Shown here piece after piece: positions 26,070 through 34,569 of a stretch of DNA of 62,970 bases (position 1 is its first letter; every line of letters starts with the position of its first letter). Position numbers and translations under genes: made by a program. The stretch spans positions 1 to 62,970 of the forward strand of contig JAWKXQ010000017.1 in assembly GCA_041396905.1 (NCBI GenBank), in the 5' to 3' direction. The notes under the pieces are model-generated. The model ran no database searches. It was not told the origin of the DNA and worked only from the letters and a program-made list of their open reading frames with translations. The DNA is from JACXVD01 sp020446665. GTDB lineage: Bacteria; Pseudomonadota; Alphaproteobacteria; Sphingomonadales; Sphingomonadaceae.

Positions 26070-27251
26070 ATGGCCGACCTCGATCAATTCCGCGCGGAAA
26101 CCCGCGCCTGGCTGGAAGAAAACTGCCCGCCAGAAATGCGTGAACCGGTGCGCGACGATAAAGATGTCTATTGGGGTGGCCGCAATGGCAGCTTCTCCAG
26201 CGATGCGCAGGGCGCCTGGTTCAATGCCTGTGTTGAGAAAGGCTACACCGTCCCTTCGTGGCCCAAGGAATATGGCGGGGCGGGCCTGTCCCCGGCAGAG
26301 GCCAAGGTTCTGCGCGAGGAAATGGCGGCGATCAACGCACGCAGTCCGCTGCACAGCTTCGGTATCTGGATGCTCGGCCCGGCGCTGCTGAAATTCGGCA
26401 CGGAAGGGCAGAAGAAGCATTTCCTGAACCAGATCGCTCGCGGCGAAATCCGCTGGTGCCAGGGCTATTCCGAACCGGGCAGCGGCTCTGACCTCGTCTC
26501 GTTGCAAACCTATGGCGAAGACAAGGGCGATCACTGGGTGGTCAATGGCCAGAAGATCTGGACCAGCTATGCCGATAAGGCAGACTGGATTTTCTGCCTC
26601 GTTCGCACCGACAAGGACGATAAATATCGCGGCATCACCTTCATGCTCTATGACATGGAGACGCCGGGTGTCAGCACCAAGCCGATCAAGCTGATCAGCG
26701 GCAACAGCCCGTTCTGCGAAACCTTCTTTGACGATGTGACAGTGCCCAAGAGCTATGGCGAAGATATTCCCGGCTATGTCGGGGAAATCAATCGCGGCTG
26801 GGACGTGGCGAAATATCTGCTCGGCCATGAGCGCGAAATGATTTCCGGCGCGGGCAATTCTGACCGCCTGACCACGATTGGTTCCGCGATGAAGCGGCAT
26901 ACGGGTGATCTCGATCCCGTGCTGCGCGCGCAGCTGGCCATGTTCGATGTCGATGCACTGGCTTTTAGCGCGATGGGCGAGAAGTTCCTCGACGAAATCA
27001 AGGTGGGCAAGGCGCATCCGGCGCAGCCAAACATGATGAAATATTCCGGCACAGAGCTGAACAAGCGCCGTCACGAATTGATGATGACGGCGGGCGGCAG
27101 CCGCGCGCTGGAATGGGACAGCGAGGCAACGCGCGGCGGCAAGCCCTCTCGCGAATGGCTGCGGACCAAGGCCAATTCCATCGAAGGCGGGACGAGCGAA
27201 GTGATGCTCAACGTGATCGCCAAACGTATCCTCGACCTGCCGGGAGCCTGA
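26070..27251 (+). CDS. Acyl-CoA dehydrogenase
   Basis: 393 residues. The second of two in-frame ATGs is used because AAGGAGA lies six bases before it; the first ATG (26064) abuts that sequence. Motifs: WPKEYGGAGLSPAEAKVL, the substrate/FAD region RWCQGYSEPGSGSDLVSLQTYGEDKGDHWVVNGQKIWTS (family-typical) and a terminal SIEGGTSEVMLNVIAKRILDLP. It probably forms a heteromeric dehydrogenase with the following gene, as adjacent pairs with this type of N- and C-termini often do. Confidence 0.93.
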   Translation: MADLDQFRAETRAWLEENCPPEMREPVRDDKDVYWGGRNGSFSSDAQGAWFNACVEKGYTVPSWPKEYGGAGLSPAEAKVLREEMAAINARSPLHSFGIWMLGPALLKFGTEGQKKHFLNQIARGEIRWCQGYSEPGSGSDLVSLQTYGEDKGDHWVVNGQKIWTSYADKADWIFCLVRTDKDDKYRGITFMLYDMETPGVSTKPIKLISGNSPFCETFFDDVTVPKSYGEDIPGYVGEINRGWDVAKYLLGHEREMISGAGNSDRLTTIGSAMKRHTGDLDPVLRAQLAMFDVDALAFSAMGEKFLDEIKVGKAHPAQPNMMKYSGTELNKRRHELMMTAGGSRALEWDSEATRGGKPSREWLRTKANSIEGGTSEVMLNVIAKRILDLPGA

Positions 27252-27254
27252 TCC

Positions 27255-28394
27255 ATGCCTCTGTATCATAATGACGACCAGGCAATGCTTGCCGACACTG
27301 CCAGCCAGTTCATGGCGGAAGAAGGCGCGATCGCAAAGCAACTGCGCCACTGGCGCGACAAGGATTGCCCCGATGGGTTCGGCCATGAATTGTGGAAGCA
27401 ATTCGCAGAGCTGGGCTTCACCGGCATCCTCGTGTCAGAGGAAGATGGCGGGCTGGGCATGGGCCATGTCGAAGCGGGCATCGTGCTCGAACAGGTGGGG
27501 CGCAATCTCACCCCGTCGCCCTTCCTGACCAGCTCCGTGCTGGCGGCGACTGCTCTGGGCAAGGGCAGCGCCGATTTGCGCGGCCGCTATTTGCCCGGTC
27601 TGCTGTCGGGCGACAGTGTGTTTGCCGTGGCGGTGGATGAAGGGGTGAAACACAACCCCCAGAAAATAGCGACGCGGGCGGAGAAATCCGGCAATGGCTT
27701 CCGCCTGACCGGGGCAAAGAGCTTCGTGGTGCAGGGCGCGAGCGCGGACATGATCGTGGTCGCGGCGCGTACTTCGGGCGCGGATGACGATACGGACGGT
27801 GTGACTCTGTTCGCAGTGCCGAAAGATGCCGCTGGTCTGTCTCAGGATGCGGTGCGGCTGGTCGATAGCTCGGTCGCCACCCATCTCAAGCTGGACGGGG
27901 TGGAACTGGATGGCGACGCCGTGATCGGCGAAGTCGATGGCGGGCGCGAAGTGCTGAACGCCATGCTCAATGCGGGGCGCGCTGGCGCAGCGGCAGAGGC
28001 TGTAGGCGTGGCTGGCGGATCGATGGATATGACTGTCGATTACCTCAAGCAGCGCAAGCAGTTTGGCCGCCTGATCGGCGAATTCCAGGCCCTGCAGCAC
28101 CGCGCCGCGCATCTCTATTCCGAAGTCGAGATTGCCCGTGCGGCGGTGATCAAGGCGCAGCAGCTGCTGGACGAAGGTTCCGAAAAGGCAGAGCTGATGG
28201 TTGCCGTGGCGAAGGCCAAGGCCGGGCTTGCTGCCGGGCTGGCGGTGAAGGAAGGCGTGCAGATGCATGGCGGCATCGGCATGACCGACGAATATGATAT
28301 CGGCCTCTATATGAAGCGTGACCGCGCCTTGTCCGAATTTCTGGGTGATGCGAATTATCACGCCAATCGTGTGGCGGAACTGAGCGGTTATTAA
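27255..28394 (+). CDS. Acyl-CoA dehydrogenase, second subunit
   Basis: 379 residues, starting 3 bases after the upstream gene stops. LGFTGILVSEEDGGLGMGHVEAGIVLEQVG and the C-terminal VQMHGGIGMTDEYDIGLYMKR identify the family. It is shorter and more divergent in the central flavin region (FRLTGAKSFVVQGASADMIVVAAR) than its neighbour, as in the partner subunit of heteromeric acyl-CoA dehydrogenases of steroid or branched-chain breakdown. This pairing is an inference. Confidence 0.92.
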   Translation: MPLYHNDDQAMLADTASQFMAEEGAIAKQLRHWRDKDCPDGFGHELWKQFAELGFTGILVSEEDGGLGMGHVEAGIVLEQVGRNLTPSPFLTSSVLAATALGKGSADLRGRYLPGLLSGDSVFAVAVDEGVKHNPQKIATRAEKSGNGFRLTGAKSFVVQGASADMIVVAARTSGADDDTDGVTLFAVPKDAAGLSQDAVRLVDSSVATHLKLDGVELDGDAVIGEVDGGREVLNAMLNAGRAGAAAEAVGVAGGSMDMTVDYLKQRKQFGRLIGEFQALQHRAAHLYSEVEIARAAVIKAQQLLDEGSEKAELMVAVAKAKAGLAAGLAVKEGVQMHGGIGMTDEYDIGLYMKRDRALSEFLGDANYHANRVAELSGY

Positions 28395-28412
28395 GGCAAG
28401 GCTTGCGCAATG

Positions 28413-28482
28413 CTGCGACAGGCTCAGCATGAGCGGGGTTGGTTTCTGCACTGATCTTCGCTCAGCCTGAGCCTGCCGAAGG
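28413..28482. repeat. Inverted pair of GACAGGCTCAG-type repeats
   Basis: CTGCGACAGGCTCAGCATGAGCG (28413-28435) and CGCTCAGCCTGAGCCTGCCGAAGG (28459-28482) are near-perfect reverse complements. They occupy the gap between the acyl-CoA dehydrogenase and SDR genes. This is a common repeat of sphingomonad genomes; a related block lies at 21911-21930. Confidence 0.65.
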
Positions 28483-28516
28483 CCACGCGCGACCGTTGCA
28501 CCGGAGAGATAAAGAC

Positions 28517-29323
28517 ATGGATTTCAATTCCCTATTCAGCCTTGAAGGGCGCGTTGCCGTAGTGACCGGCGGATCGCGCGGCATCGGCAAGATGATCGTC
28601 AAGGGCTTCCTCGCCGCTGGCTGTGCCCGCGTCTATATCTCTGCGCGCAAGGCGGAGCAGGTGCAGGAAACCGTCGCCGAACTGGGTGACAGGGTGATCG
28701 GCATCCCTGCTGACCTCAGCCAGATGGAAGGGATGGAGCGGCTCGCGGCGGAAATTTCCGAGCGGGAGGACAAGCTCGACATTCTCGTCAACAATGCCGG
28801 TGCCGCCTGGGGGCAGGAATTTCAGGACTTTGCCGAGGTGGGCTGGGACCGGACGATGGACCTCAACGTCAAGACCCCCTTCTTCCTGACGCAGAAGCTG
28901 CACCCGCTGCTGAAAGCGGCGGCCAGTGCAGACCGCCCGGCCAAGGTGCTGATGATCGCCAGCATTGACGGGATCAAGGTCAATCCGTGGGAAACCTATC
29001 CCTATCAGGCCAGCAAGGCCGCGCTGATTCATCTGACGCGGCGCATGGCCGCGAGGCTGGTGCATGACAATATCATCGTCAGCGGGATCGGTCCGGGTGC
29101 CTTCCCCAGCGACATGAACCGCGCCACACGCGACAATGCGGATCAGATCGTGCGCGGGATTCCATCCGGCCGGATCGGCGTGGACGAGGATATGGCCGCT
29201 GGCGCGATCTATCTCGCCAGCCGCGCGGGCGATTATGTGGTGGGCACCACGATCCCGATCGATGGCGGCATCGTCAACGCCAATATCGGCGCAGGCAATT
29301 TCGTCGATCCTTCGGGCAAGTAA
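28517..29323 (+). CDS. Short-chain dehydrogenase/reductase
   Basis: 268 residues from the ATG after GGAGAG. Classical SDR motifs: TGGSRGIG near residue 18 for NAD(P), NNAGA, catalytic Ser in IASIDG, and Tyr/Lys in YPYQASK. The C-terminal VVGTTIPIDGGI is typical. It is downstream of the acyl-CoA dehydrogenase pair after the repeat and probably acts in the same catabolic pathway as a 3-hydroxyacyl dehydrogenase. Confidence 0.92.
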   Translation: MDFNSLFSLEGRVAVVTGGSRGIGKMIVKGFLAAGCARVYISARKAEQVQETVAELGDRVIGIPADLSQMEGMERLAAEISEREDKLDILVNNAGAAWGQEFQDFAEVGWDRTMDLNVKTPFFLTQKLHPLLKAAASADRPAKVLMIASIDGIKVNPWETYPYQASKAALIHLTRRMAARLVHDNIIVSGIGPGAFPSDMNRATRDNADQIVRGIPSGRIGVDEDMAAGAIYLASRAGDYVVGTTIPIDGGIVNANIGAGNFVDPSGK

Positions 29324-29490
29324 CGGCAGGCCATTTGCGGTTCAGAAGATCCTTCCCGTTTTCACGAAGTGAAAATGGGGAGGAGCGGACAGGCGCAAGC
29401 AATTTGATTGCTCTGATTGCGCGCTTTCCTACTCCGGCTGCGCGCACCATTGTCCCCCATGGCTCTTTCGAATCGTCGCATATAGGGGGT

Positions 29491-29610
29491 TTTTCCCCTA
29501 AGGGGTGTCACCCGTCTGACATGGGGTGTGTCAGGTCGTAAGTGTCTGTTTTTAATGAATGTGAGAGTGAGGCACAGGGTTACACATTGTCACCCTGTGT
29601 AACCCTGCTC
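29491..29610. repeat. Palindromic intergenic element, copy 2
   Basis: TTTTCCCCTAAGGGGTGTCACCC at 29491-29513, then about 60 bases, then AGGGTTACAC (29576-29585) and GTGTAACCCT (29597-29606), 10-base perfect arms around an 11-base loop. An overlapping second inverted repeat CACAGGGT...ACCCTGTG gives alternative pairings. The layout matches copy 1 at 8560-8673. It runs into the stop of gmk. The preceding 29324-29490 holds nothing else recognised. Confidence 0.65.
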
Positions 29611-30250
29611 AGCGCATCATGGCGCGGACGAAATCGACCAGTCCGGTCTGGCGCGTGCGGCTGAGCCGTTCGGCCTGCAGGATGCCATGCACCTTGGCAA
29701 AGCAGGCGTCGATATCGTCATTGACCACGACATAGTCATAGCCGTCCCAATGGCTGATCTCCGCGCGGGCGCGGGCCATGCGGCCAGCAATCACTTCCTC
29801 GCTATCGGTGCCCCGACTGCGCAGGCGGTGTTCCAGTTCCTCGATGCTGGGCGGCAGCAGGAACACCCGCACCACGTCCACTTCCATACGCTGGTAAAGC
29901 TGCTGCGTACCCTGCCAGTCAATATCGAACAGGAAATCCTGGCCCGCCTTCAGCCCCGCCTTGATTTGCGCCTTCGGCGTGCCGTAGCAATTGCCGAAGA
30001 CTTCCGCCCATTCGAGGAATTCGCCTTCCTCCACCATCCGGTCAAAACTGGTGCGGTCGGTGAAGTGATAATCTTTCCCCTCGACTTCGCCGGGGCGCAT
30101 CGGGCGGGTGGTGACGGAAACGGACATGCCGATGCCGGGATCAGCGGCCAGTAATTTCCGCGCAATTGTCGTCTTGCCTGCGCCTGAGGGGGAGGACAGC
30201 ACGAACATCAGCCCGCGCCGCTGCAGCTTGTCTTGAGAAGAATTGGCCAT
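29609..30250 (-). CDS. gmk: Guanylate kinase
   Basis: 213 residues from MANSSQDKLQRRG; an extended frame to 30358 overlaps the upstream gene and is unlikely. Guanylate kinase phosphorylates GMP to GDP. The P-loop SSPSGAGKTT, the GMP-binding SVSVTTRPMRPGEVEGKDYHF, and the lid region ELEHRLRSRGTDSEEVIAGRM are normal. It is co-directional with the small upstream protein and sspB. Confidence 0.96.
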   Translation of the reverse strand: MANSSQDKLQRRGLMFVLSSPSGAGKTTIARKLLAADPGIGMSVSVTTRPMRPGEVEGKDYHFTDRTSFDRMVEEGEFLEWAEVFGNCYGTPKAQIKAGLKAGQDFLFDIDWQGTQQLYQRMEVDVVRVFLLPPSIEELEHRLRSRGTDSEEVIAGRMARARAEISHWDGYDYVVVNDDIDACFAKVHGILQAERLSRTRQTGLVDFVRAMMR

Positions 30251-30281
30251 GGCCGCTGTTGCCGCAAGCAGGCGGGTGGAA

Positions 30282-30665
30282 TCAAGCCTTGTTGTCGTCT
30301 GCCGCTGGTTTGGGCGCGGTGCCGTGGCGCTCGTCCCGGCGGCGCCTGGCGTAATCATACCAGACTTTCGCCGCGATCCCGCCGCCTACGATCAGCGCGC
30401 CGGGGACCGATCTGGTCGCCAGCCTGGCCGCCGCAACCCGCGCCATCCGCCCGGCAAAGGAGGATTGCTTCATCACCGCTTCGGCGGCGGGCTTGCTGAT
30501 ATCCTTGCCCAGCACGCGCTTTTCCACGGCATTGCGCAGGATCAGCGAACCCGCGCGCATGGCCAGATCCACGACCACCAGATTGGTGGCGGCACGGGCA
30601 TAGTCTGCGCCTGACGTGCCCTCTGGTTCGTCCGGCGATGCGTTCCTGCTTTTGCGCTTTGCCAA
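30282..30665 (-). CDS. Small basic protein of unknown function
   Basis: 127 residues, Ala/Arg/Lys-rich, with an amphipathic helical stretch (DYARAATNLVVVDLAMRAGSLILRNAVEKRVLGKD) and a possible membrane-associated segment at about residues 88-105 (VPGALIVGGGIAAKVWYDYA) before a basic tail. It lies between sspB and gmk on the same strand, with short gaps. I do not recognise a named family; the conserved position suggests a real gene. Confidence 0.65.
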   Translation of the reverse strand: MAKRKSRNASPDEPEGTSGADYARAATNLVVVDLAMRAGSLILRNAVEKRVLGKDISKPAAEAVMKQSSFAGRMARVAAARLATRSVPGALIVGGGIAAKVWYDYARRRRDERHGTAPKPAADDNKA

Positions 30666-30698
30666 TTGTGCCTCCGCAGCTTGCTCCGGGCCAGCTGA

Positions 30699-31184
30699 CT
30701 ATTTCTTGCGGCCGAAATCCACCGTTACCACATTGGAGCCGTCTTCGCTGCTTTCGCTGCCTGGCGCGTCGTTTTCTGCATTTTCGTGCGGTTCAGGCGC
30801 CATATCCGCCACAGTCGCCTGGAACTGCAGCCCGAAATCAACCGCCGGATCGACAAAGGCAGTGATCGCGGCGAAGGGAATTTCCAGCTTTGCCGGGACC
30901 TGATTGAAGGTCAGCCCGACGGTGAAGCCTTCCGCGCTCACGGCCAGATCCCAGAATTTGTTTTGCAGCACGATGGTCATTTCATCGGGGAACCGTTCGC
31001 GCAGATGGGCGGGGATCACCACGCCTTTCGCGCCGGTCTTGAAGGTGATGTAGAAATGGTGGGTGCCCGGCAATTCGCCGCCGGTTTCCACGATTTCCCC
31101 AAGCACACGGCCAACCACGGCGCGCAGGGCCTCCTGCACGATTTCGTCATAGGGGATCAGGCTGTCAGGCGTTTCATCACTCAT
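30699..31184 (-). CDS. sspB: SspB-type ClpXP adaptor
   Basis: 161 residues from MSDETPDSLIPYDEIVQEALR; a TTG-led extension of four residues is possible. It has the SspB-alpha core (TGAKGVVIPAHLRERFPDEMTIVLQNKFWDLAV then FTVGLTFNQVPAKLEIPF) and an acidic linker ending in a short hydrophobic-basic C-terminal tail (VVTVDFGRKK) that in the family docks on ClpX. It should deliver ssrA-tagged proteins for degradation. It is divergent from the his cluster. Confidence 0.9.
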   Translation of the reverse strand: MSDETPDSLIPYDEIVQEALRAVVGRVLGEIVETGGELPGTHHFYITFKTGAKGVVIPAHLRERFPDEMTIVLQNKFWDLAVSAEGFTVGLTFNQVPAKLEIPFAAITAFVDPAVDFGLQFQATVADMAPEPHENAENDAPGSESSEDGSNVVTVDFGRKK

Positions 31185-31268
31185 ATCGCGCAACAAGTGA
31201 CCGCGCCGCGCGCGCCGGTCAAGCGCGAATCCTTGCGTGGCGACAAAGCTTGGCTATAGGCCAGAGCC

Positions 31269-31862
31269 ATGAGAACAGCCCGGATCGAGCGCAAGACCAG
31301 CGAAACCGCCATCCTTGTCGAGGTGAATCTTGACGGGACAGGCGCCTATGACGTTTCCACAGGGATCGGCTTTCTCGATCATATGGTGGAACAATTCAGC
31401 CGACATTCGCTGATCGATATCACGCTGAAGGTCGATGGCGATCTGCATGTAGATCAGCACCACACAACGGAAGACAGCGCTATTGCGCTGGGTCAGGCGA
31501 TTTCAGAGGCATTGGGCGACAAGGCCGGGATCGGGCGCTATGGCAGCGCCTATTCACCGATGGACGAAACGCTGGCCCGCGTGGCGCTGGATATTTCCGG
31601 GCGGCCCTATTTCGTGTGGAATGCCGGTTTCACGCAGGAACGGCTGGGCGAAATGGATACGGAGCTGTTTGAACACTGGTTCGCATCAATGGCGCAGGCA
31701 GTGGGCATCACGCTGCATATCGAACTGCTCTATGGCAGCAATAACCACCATATTTGCGAAGGCATCTACAAGGGCTTCGCCCGGGCCATGCGCCAGGCGG
31801 TGGAAATCGATCCGCGCAAGGGCGGGGCAGTGCCCAGCACAAAGGGGCAGCTCGGTGGCTGA
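31269..31862 (+). CDS. hisB: Imidazoleglycerol-phosphate dehydratase
   Basis: 197 residues; converts imidazoleglycerol phosphate to imidazoleacetol phosphate in histidine synthesis. Metal-binding signatures are complete: FLDHMVEQFSRHS, DQHHTTEDSAI and NNHHICEGIYKGFARAM. There is no fused phosphatase domain, as expected in alphaproteobacteria. It is first in the his cluster; hisH begins inside its last codons. Confidence 0.96.
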   Translation: MRTARIERKTSETAILVEVNLDGTGAYDVSTGIGFLDHMVEQFSRHSLIDITLKVDGDLHVDQHHTTEDSAIALGQAISEALGDKAGIGRYGSAYSPMDETLARVALDISGRPYFVWNAGFTQERLGEMDTELFEHWFASMAQAVGITLHIELLYGSNNHHICEGIYKGFARAMRQAVEIDPRKGGAVPSTKGQLGG

Positions 31863-32484
31863 AGCGCTGGCGCTGATCGATTACGGCGCGGGCAATCTTC
31901 ACTCCGTCCATAACGCGTTGATGGCTGCTGGCGCGCAGCATGTGACCGTGACAGCCGATCCCAAGCTGGTGCTGGGCGCGAAGCGGATCGTGCTGCCCGG
32001 TGTCGGCTCTTACAAAGCGTGCATGAAAGGGCTCGACGCGATCCCCGGCCTGGTGGAAGCTTTGGAAGAGCGCGTGCTGGAGGATGGCGTGCCTTTCCTC
32101 GGCATTTGCGTTGGGATGCAATTGCTGGCGACACAGGGCGTGGAACATGGGATCACCTGTGGCCTCGGCTGGATCCCGGGCGAAGTGCGCATGATTGAAC
32201 GGACCGATCCGGCGATCAAGGTACCGCATATGGGCTGGAACGATGTGGTCCATGCGCACCACAGCGACGGGGCGGAACTGATTGAGGAAGGGGAGGCCTA
32301 TTTCCTTCATTCCTACCACTTCGTGCCCGATAATGGCCGGGACGTTGCCGCAATGACCGATCATGGCGGCGGACTGGTGGCAGCCGTGGCACGCGAAAAT
32401 ATGCTGGGTGTGCAGTTCCATCCGGAAAAGAGCCAGCGCTACGGACTGGAATTGCTTGCAAGATTTCTCGACTGGAAACCGTGA
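31855..32484 (+). CDS. hisH: Imidazole glycerol phosphate synthase, glutaminase subunit
   Basis: 209 residues from a GTG overlapping the hisB stop by 8 bases. HisH hydrolyses glutamine to give ammonia to HisF. The triad is visible: Cys in LGICVGMQ, His and Glu in FHPEKS. LIDYGAGNLHSV at the start and YFLHSYHFVP are typical. Its TGA shares a base with the hisA ATG. Confidence 0.96.
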   Translation: MAEALALIDYGAGNLHSVHNALMAAGAQHVTVTADPKLVLGAKRIVLPGVGSYKACMKGLDAIPGLVEALEERVLEDGVPFLGICVGMQLLATQGVEHGITCGLGWIPGEVRMIERTDPAIKVPHMGWNDVVHAHHSDGAELIEEGEAYFLHSYHFVPDNGRDVAAMTDHGGGLVAAVARENMLGVQFHPEKSQRYGLELLARFLDWKP

Positions 32485-33212
32485 TGATTGTCTTTCCCGC
32501 CATCGACCTGAAGGCCGGACAGGTCGTTCGCCTGGCTGAAGGCGATATGGACCGCGCCACTGTTTATGGCGATAACCCTGCGGCGCAGGCGCTGATCTTT
32601 GCTGAGGCGGGCGCGCATCATCTGCATGTGGTTGACCTTGACGGCAGCTTCGCCGGGCGCGCGGAGAACGCGCAAGCCGTGGAGGCTATCGTCGAAGCGT
32701 TCCCCGGCCATGTCCAGCTGGGTGGCGGCATCCGCACGCGTGAAGCGGTGGAAGGGTGGTTCGATTTGGGCGTAGCGCGTGTGGTGATGGGCTCTGCCGC
32801 TCTGAAGGATCCGGATTTTGTGAAAGACATGGCACGCAGCTTTCCCGGCGGGATCGTGGTCGCCGTGGATGCGAAAGACGGCCTGGTCGCGACCGAAGGC
32901 TGGGCCGATGTGTCTGACGTGCCCGTGGTCGATCTCGCTCGCCGGTTCGAGGATGCAGGCGTTGCTAGCCTGCTGTTCACCGATATTGGGCGCGACGGGC
33001 TGCTCAAGGGCGTTAACATCGATGCGACGGTCGAGCTGGCGCGGCAAGTCGATATTCCCGTGATCGCCAGCGGCGGGGTCAAGGGGCTGGACGATATCCA
33101 TGTCCTGTCCATGCATGCCGAAGAGGGGATCGAAGGCGTCATAACCGGGCGTGCGCTTTATGAAGGACGGCTGGACCTGGCGGCAGCCATCGCGATGGGC
33201 AATCGCGCATGA
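32484..33212 (+). CDS. hisA: ProFAR isomerase
   Basis: 242 residues. HisA is the (beta-alpha)8 isomerase preceding HisF. The catalytic Asp is in FPAIDLKAGQVVRL, the second Asp in VVAVDAKDGLVATEGW, and the phosphate-binding loops include GGGIRT and ASGGV. The ATG shares one base with the hisH stop, while the next reading frame begins before its own stop. Confidence 0.96.
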   Translation: MIVFPAIDLKAGQVVRLAEGDMDRATVYGDNPAAQALIFAEAGAHHLHVVDLDGSFAGRAENAQAVEAIVEAFPGHVQLGGGIRTREAVEGWFDLGVARVVMGSAALKDPDFVKDMARSFPGGIVVAVDAKDGLVATEGWADVSDVPVVDLARRFEDAGVASLLFTDIGRDGLLKGVNIDATVELARQVDIPVIASGGVKGLDDIHVLSMHAEEGIEGVITGRALYEGRLDLAAAIAMGNRA

Positions 33213-33484
33213 TCATGGCGCTGTCTGCTCTGGCCAGTGCGATATTGATCGTGTTTATTGGGACCGATGCCTATCGCGGGCATACGGCCATTGGCAATCG
33301 CCACATTTATCGCCATCGCACGCCCTCGCTCTTTTGGGCGGCGATCATGTGGTATCTCGCCGGAGCAATCCTGATCATTGCAGCCGGAATATATGGATTG
33401 GCCATGAGCAACAAAGCGGATCAGGCCTGCGATCCGGAAGTGGATGAAAGCTGCGCCAAAGTCATGATTAGGATCGCTGAATGA
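33209..33484 (+). CDS. Small membrane protein inside the his cluster
   Basis: 91 residues with two hydrophobic spans (about 3-19 and 42-65) and a short cysteine-containing acidic tail (DQACDPEVDESCAKV). It overlaps both hisA and hisF by ATGA-type junctions, so it must be co-translated with them. No family recognised. The tight coupling suggests a conserved position and not a random insertion. Confidence 0.7.
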   Translation: MIMALSALASAILIVFIGTDAYRGHTAIGNRHIYRHRTPSLFWAAIMWYLAGAILIIAAGIYGLAMSNKADQACDPEVDESCAKVMIRIAE

Positions 33485-34239
33485 CTGTCCGTATCCGTGT
33501 CATTCCCTGTCTCGACGTGGCCGATGGGCGCGTGGTCAAGGGGGTCAATTTCGTCGATCTGCAGGACGCGGGCGATCCGGTCGAGCAGGCGCAGGCCTAT
33601 GATGCGGCAGGCGCAGACGAGCTGTGTTTCCTCGATATTTCCGCCAGCCATGAAGGGCGCGGTACCCTGCTCGATATTGTCCGGCGCACAGCAGAAGTGT
33701 GCTTCATGCCAGTAACGGTGGGCGGCGGGGTGCGCACAGTGGAGGATGCGCGCGCGCTGCTGCTGGCGGGTGCGGACAAGGTGGCGGTCAACAGCGCGGC
33801 TGTTTCCCGCCCCGAAGTCGTCTCCGACATTGCCGAGAAGATGGGCAGCCAGTGCTGCGTTGCCAGCATCGATGCGCGCTGGAACGAAGATCACTACGAG
33901 ATATTCACCCATGGCGGGCGCAAGCCAACCGGGATCGATGCCATCGAACATGCGGTGAAGCTGGCGGAACTGGGCGCGGGCGAATTGCTGGTTACCTCCA
34001 TGGACGGCGACGGCACGCAAAAGGGCTATGACCTCAAACTGACGCGCAGCATCGCGGATGCCGTGTCGGTGCCGGTAGTGGCCAGTGGCGGGGTGGGGAC
34101 GCTCGATCATCTGGTCGAAGGCGTGACACAGGGCCATGCCAGCGCAGTACTGGCCGCCTCTATCTTCCATTTCGGAACCTATACGATTGCCGAGGCGCAT
34201 GCTGCCTTGCGCGCGGCGGGGCTGCCAGCGCGGGCTTGA
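33481..34239 (+). CDS. hisF: Imidazole glycerol phosphate synthase, cyclase subunit
   Basis: 252 residues. Typical HisF start VRIRVIPCLDVADGRVVKGVNF with catalytic Asp11-type residue, the second catalytic Asp in TSMDGDGTQKGYD, and phosphate loops VGGGVRT and ASGGVG. It partners HisH. It begins within an overlap with the membrane protein gene. Confidence 0.97.
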   Translation: MTVRIRVIPCLDVADGRVVKGVNFVDLQDAGDPVEQAQAYDAAGADELCFLDISASHEGRGTLLDIVRRTAEVCFMPVTVGGGVRTVEDARALLLAGADKVAVNSAAVSRPEVVSDIAEKMGSQCCVASIDARWNEDHYEIFTHGGRKPTGIDAIEHAVKLAELGAGELLVTSMDGDGTQKGYDLKLTRSIADAVSVPVVASGGVGTLDHLVEGVTQGHASAVLAASIFHFGTYTIAEAHAALRAAGLPARA

Positions 34240-34351
34240 AACCGTCGGGATTTCTTACACTCGCGGTCAGGTCATAATTTGCGTTAACCACTGCGATCGG
34301 CCTGCAAGCTGCCATGCGCAAAACTGGCATTGGCTGTGCATTAATCAGGGC

Positions 34352-34537
34352 ATGCAACGTCTCCTGGTCCCGACATTGCTGTTTTCGGTTGCCACCCCCG
34401 CCTATGCGGGCGGTGGCATCCCCGTTCCCGAACCCTCCAATCTGGCCCTTTTCGCGCTGGGCGTGATTGGAGTGGTTCTGGGGCGTTACGGCGCGCGCCG
34501 CCGCCCGCCCCATGATCGCGATCCAGACGACGAGTGA
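34352..34537 (+). CDS. Minimal PEP-CTERM sorting-signal protein
   Basis: 61 residues. A signal peptide (MQRLLVPTLLFSVATPAYA) is followed almost directly by the PEP-CTERM tripartite signal: VPEPSNLALFALGVIGVVLGRYGARRRP, with VPEP, a hydrophobic span and a basic cluster, and a short acidic tail. Almost no mature domain lies between. PEP-CTERM signals mark proteins for an exosortase in bacteria that make extracellular polysaccharide. No exosortase or EPS gene is nearby. The ATG is on the same strand between hisF and hisE. Confidence 0.75.
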   Translation: MQRLLVPTLLFSVATPAYAGGGIPVPEPSNLALFALGVIGVVLGRYGARRRPPHDRDPDDE

Positions 34538-34569
34538 TAGCGGCTTGACCTTATGCCCCTGCCAGCGCC

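Noticed and set aside
25968..27401. Antisense frame over the acyl-CoA dehydrogenase gene
   Set aside because: Shadow of a conserved gene with no independent evidence.
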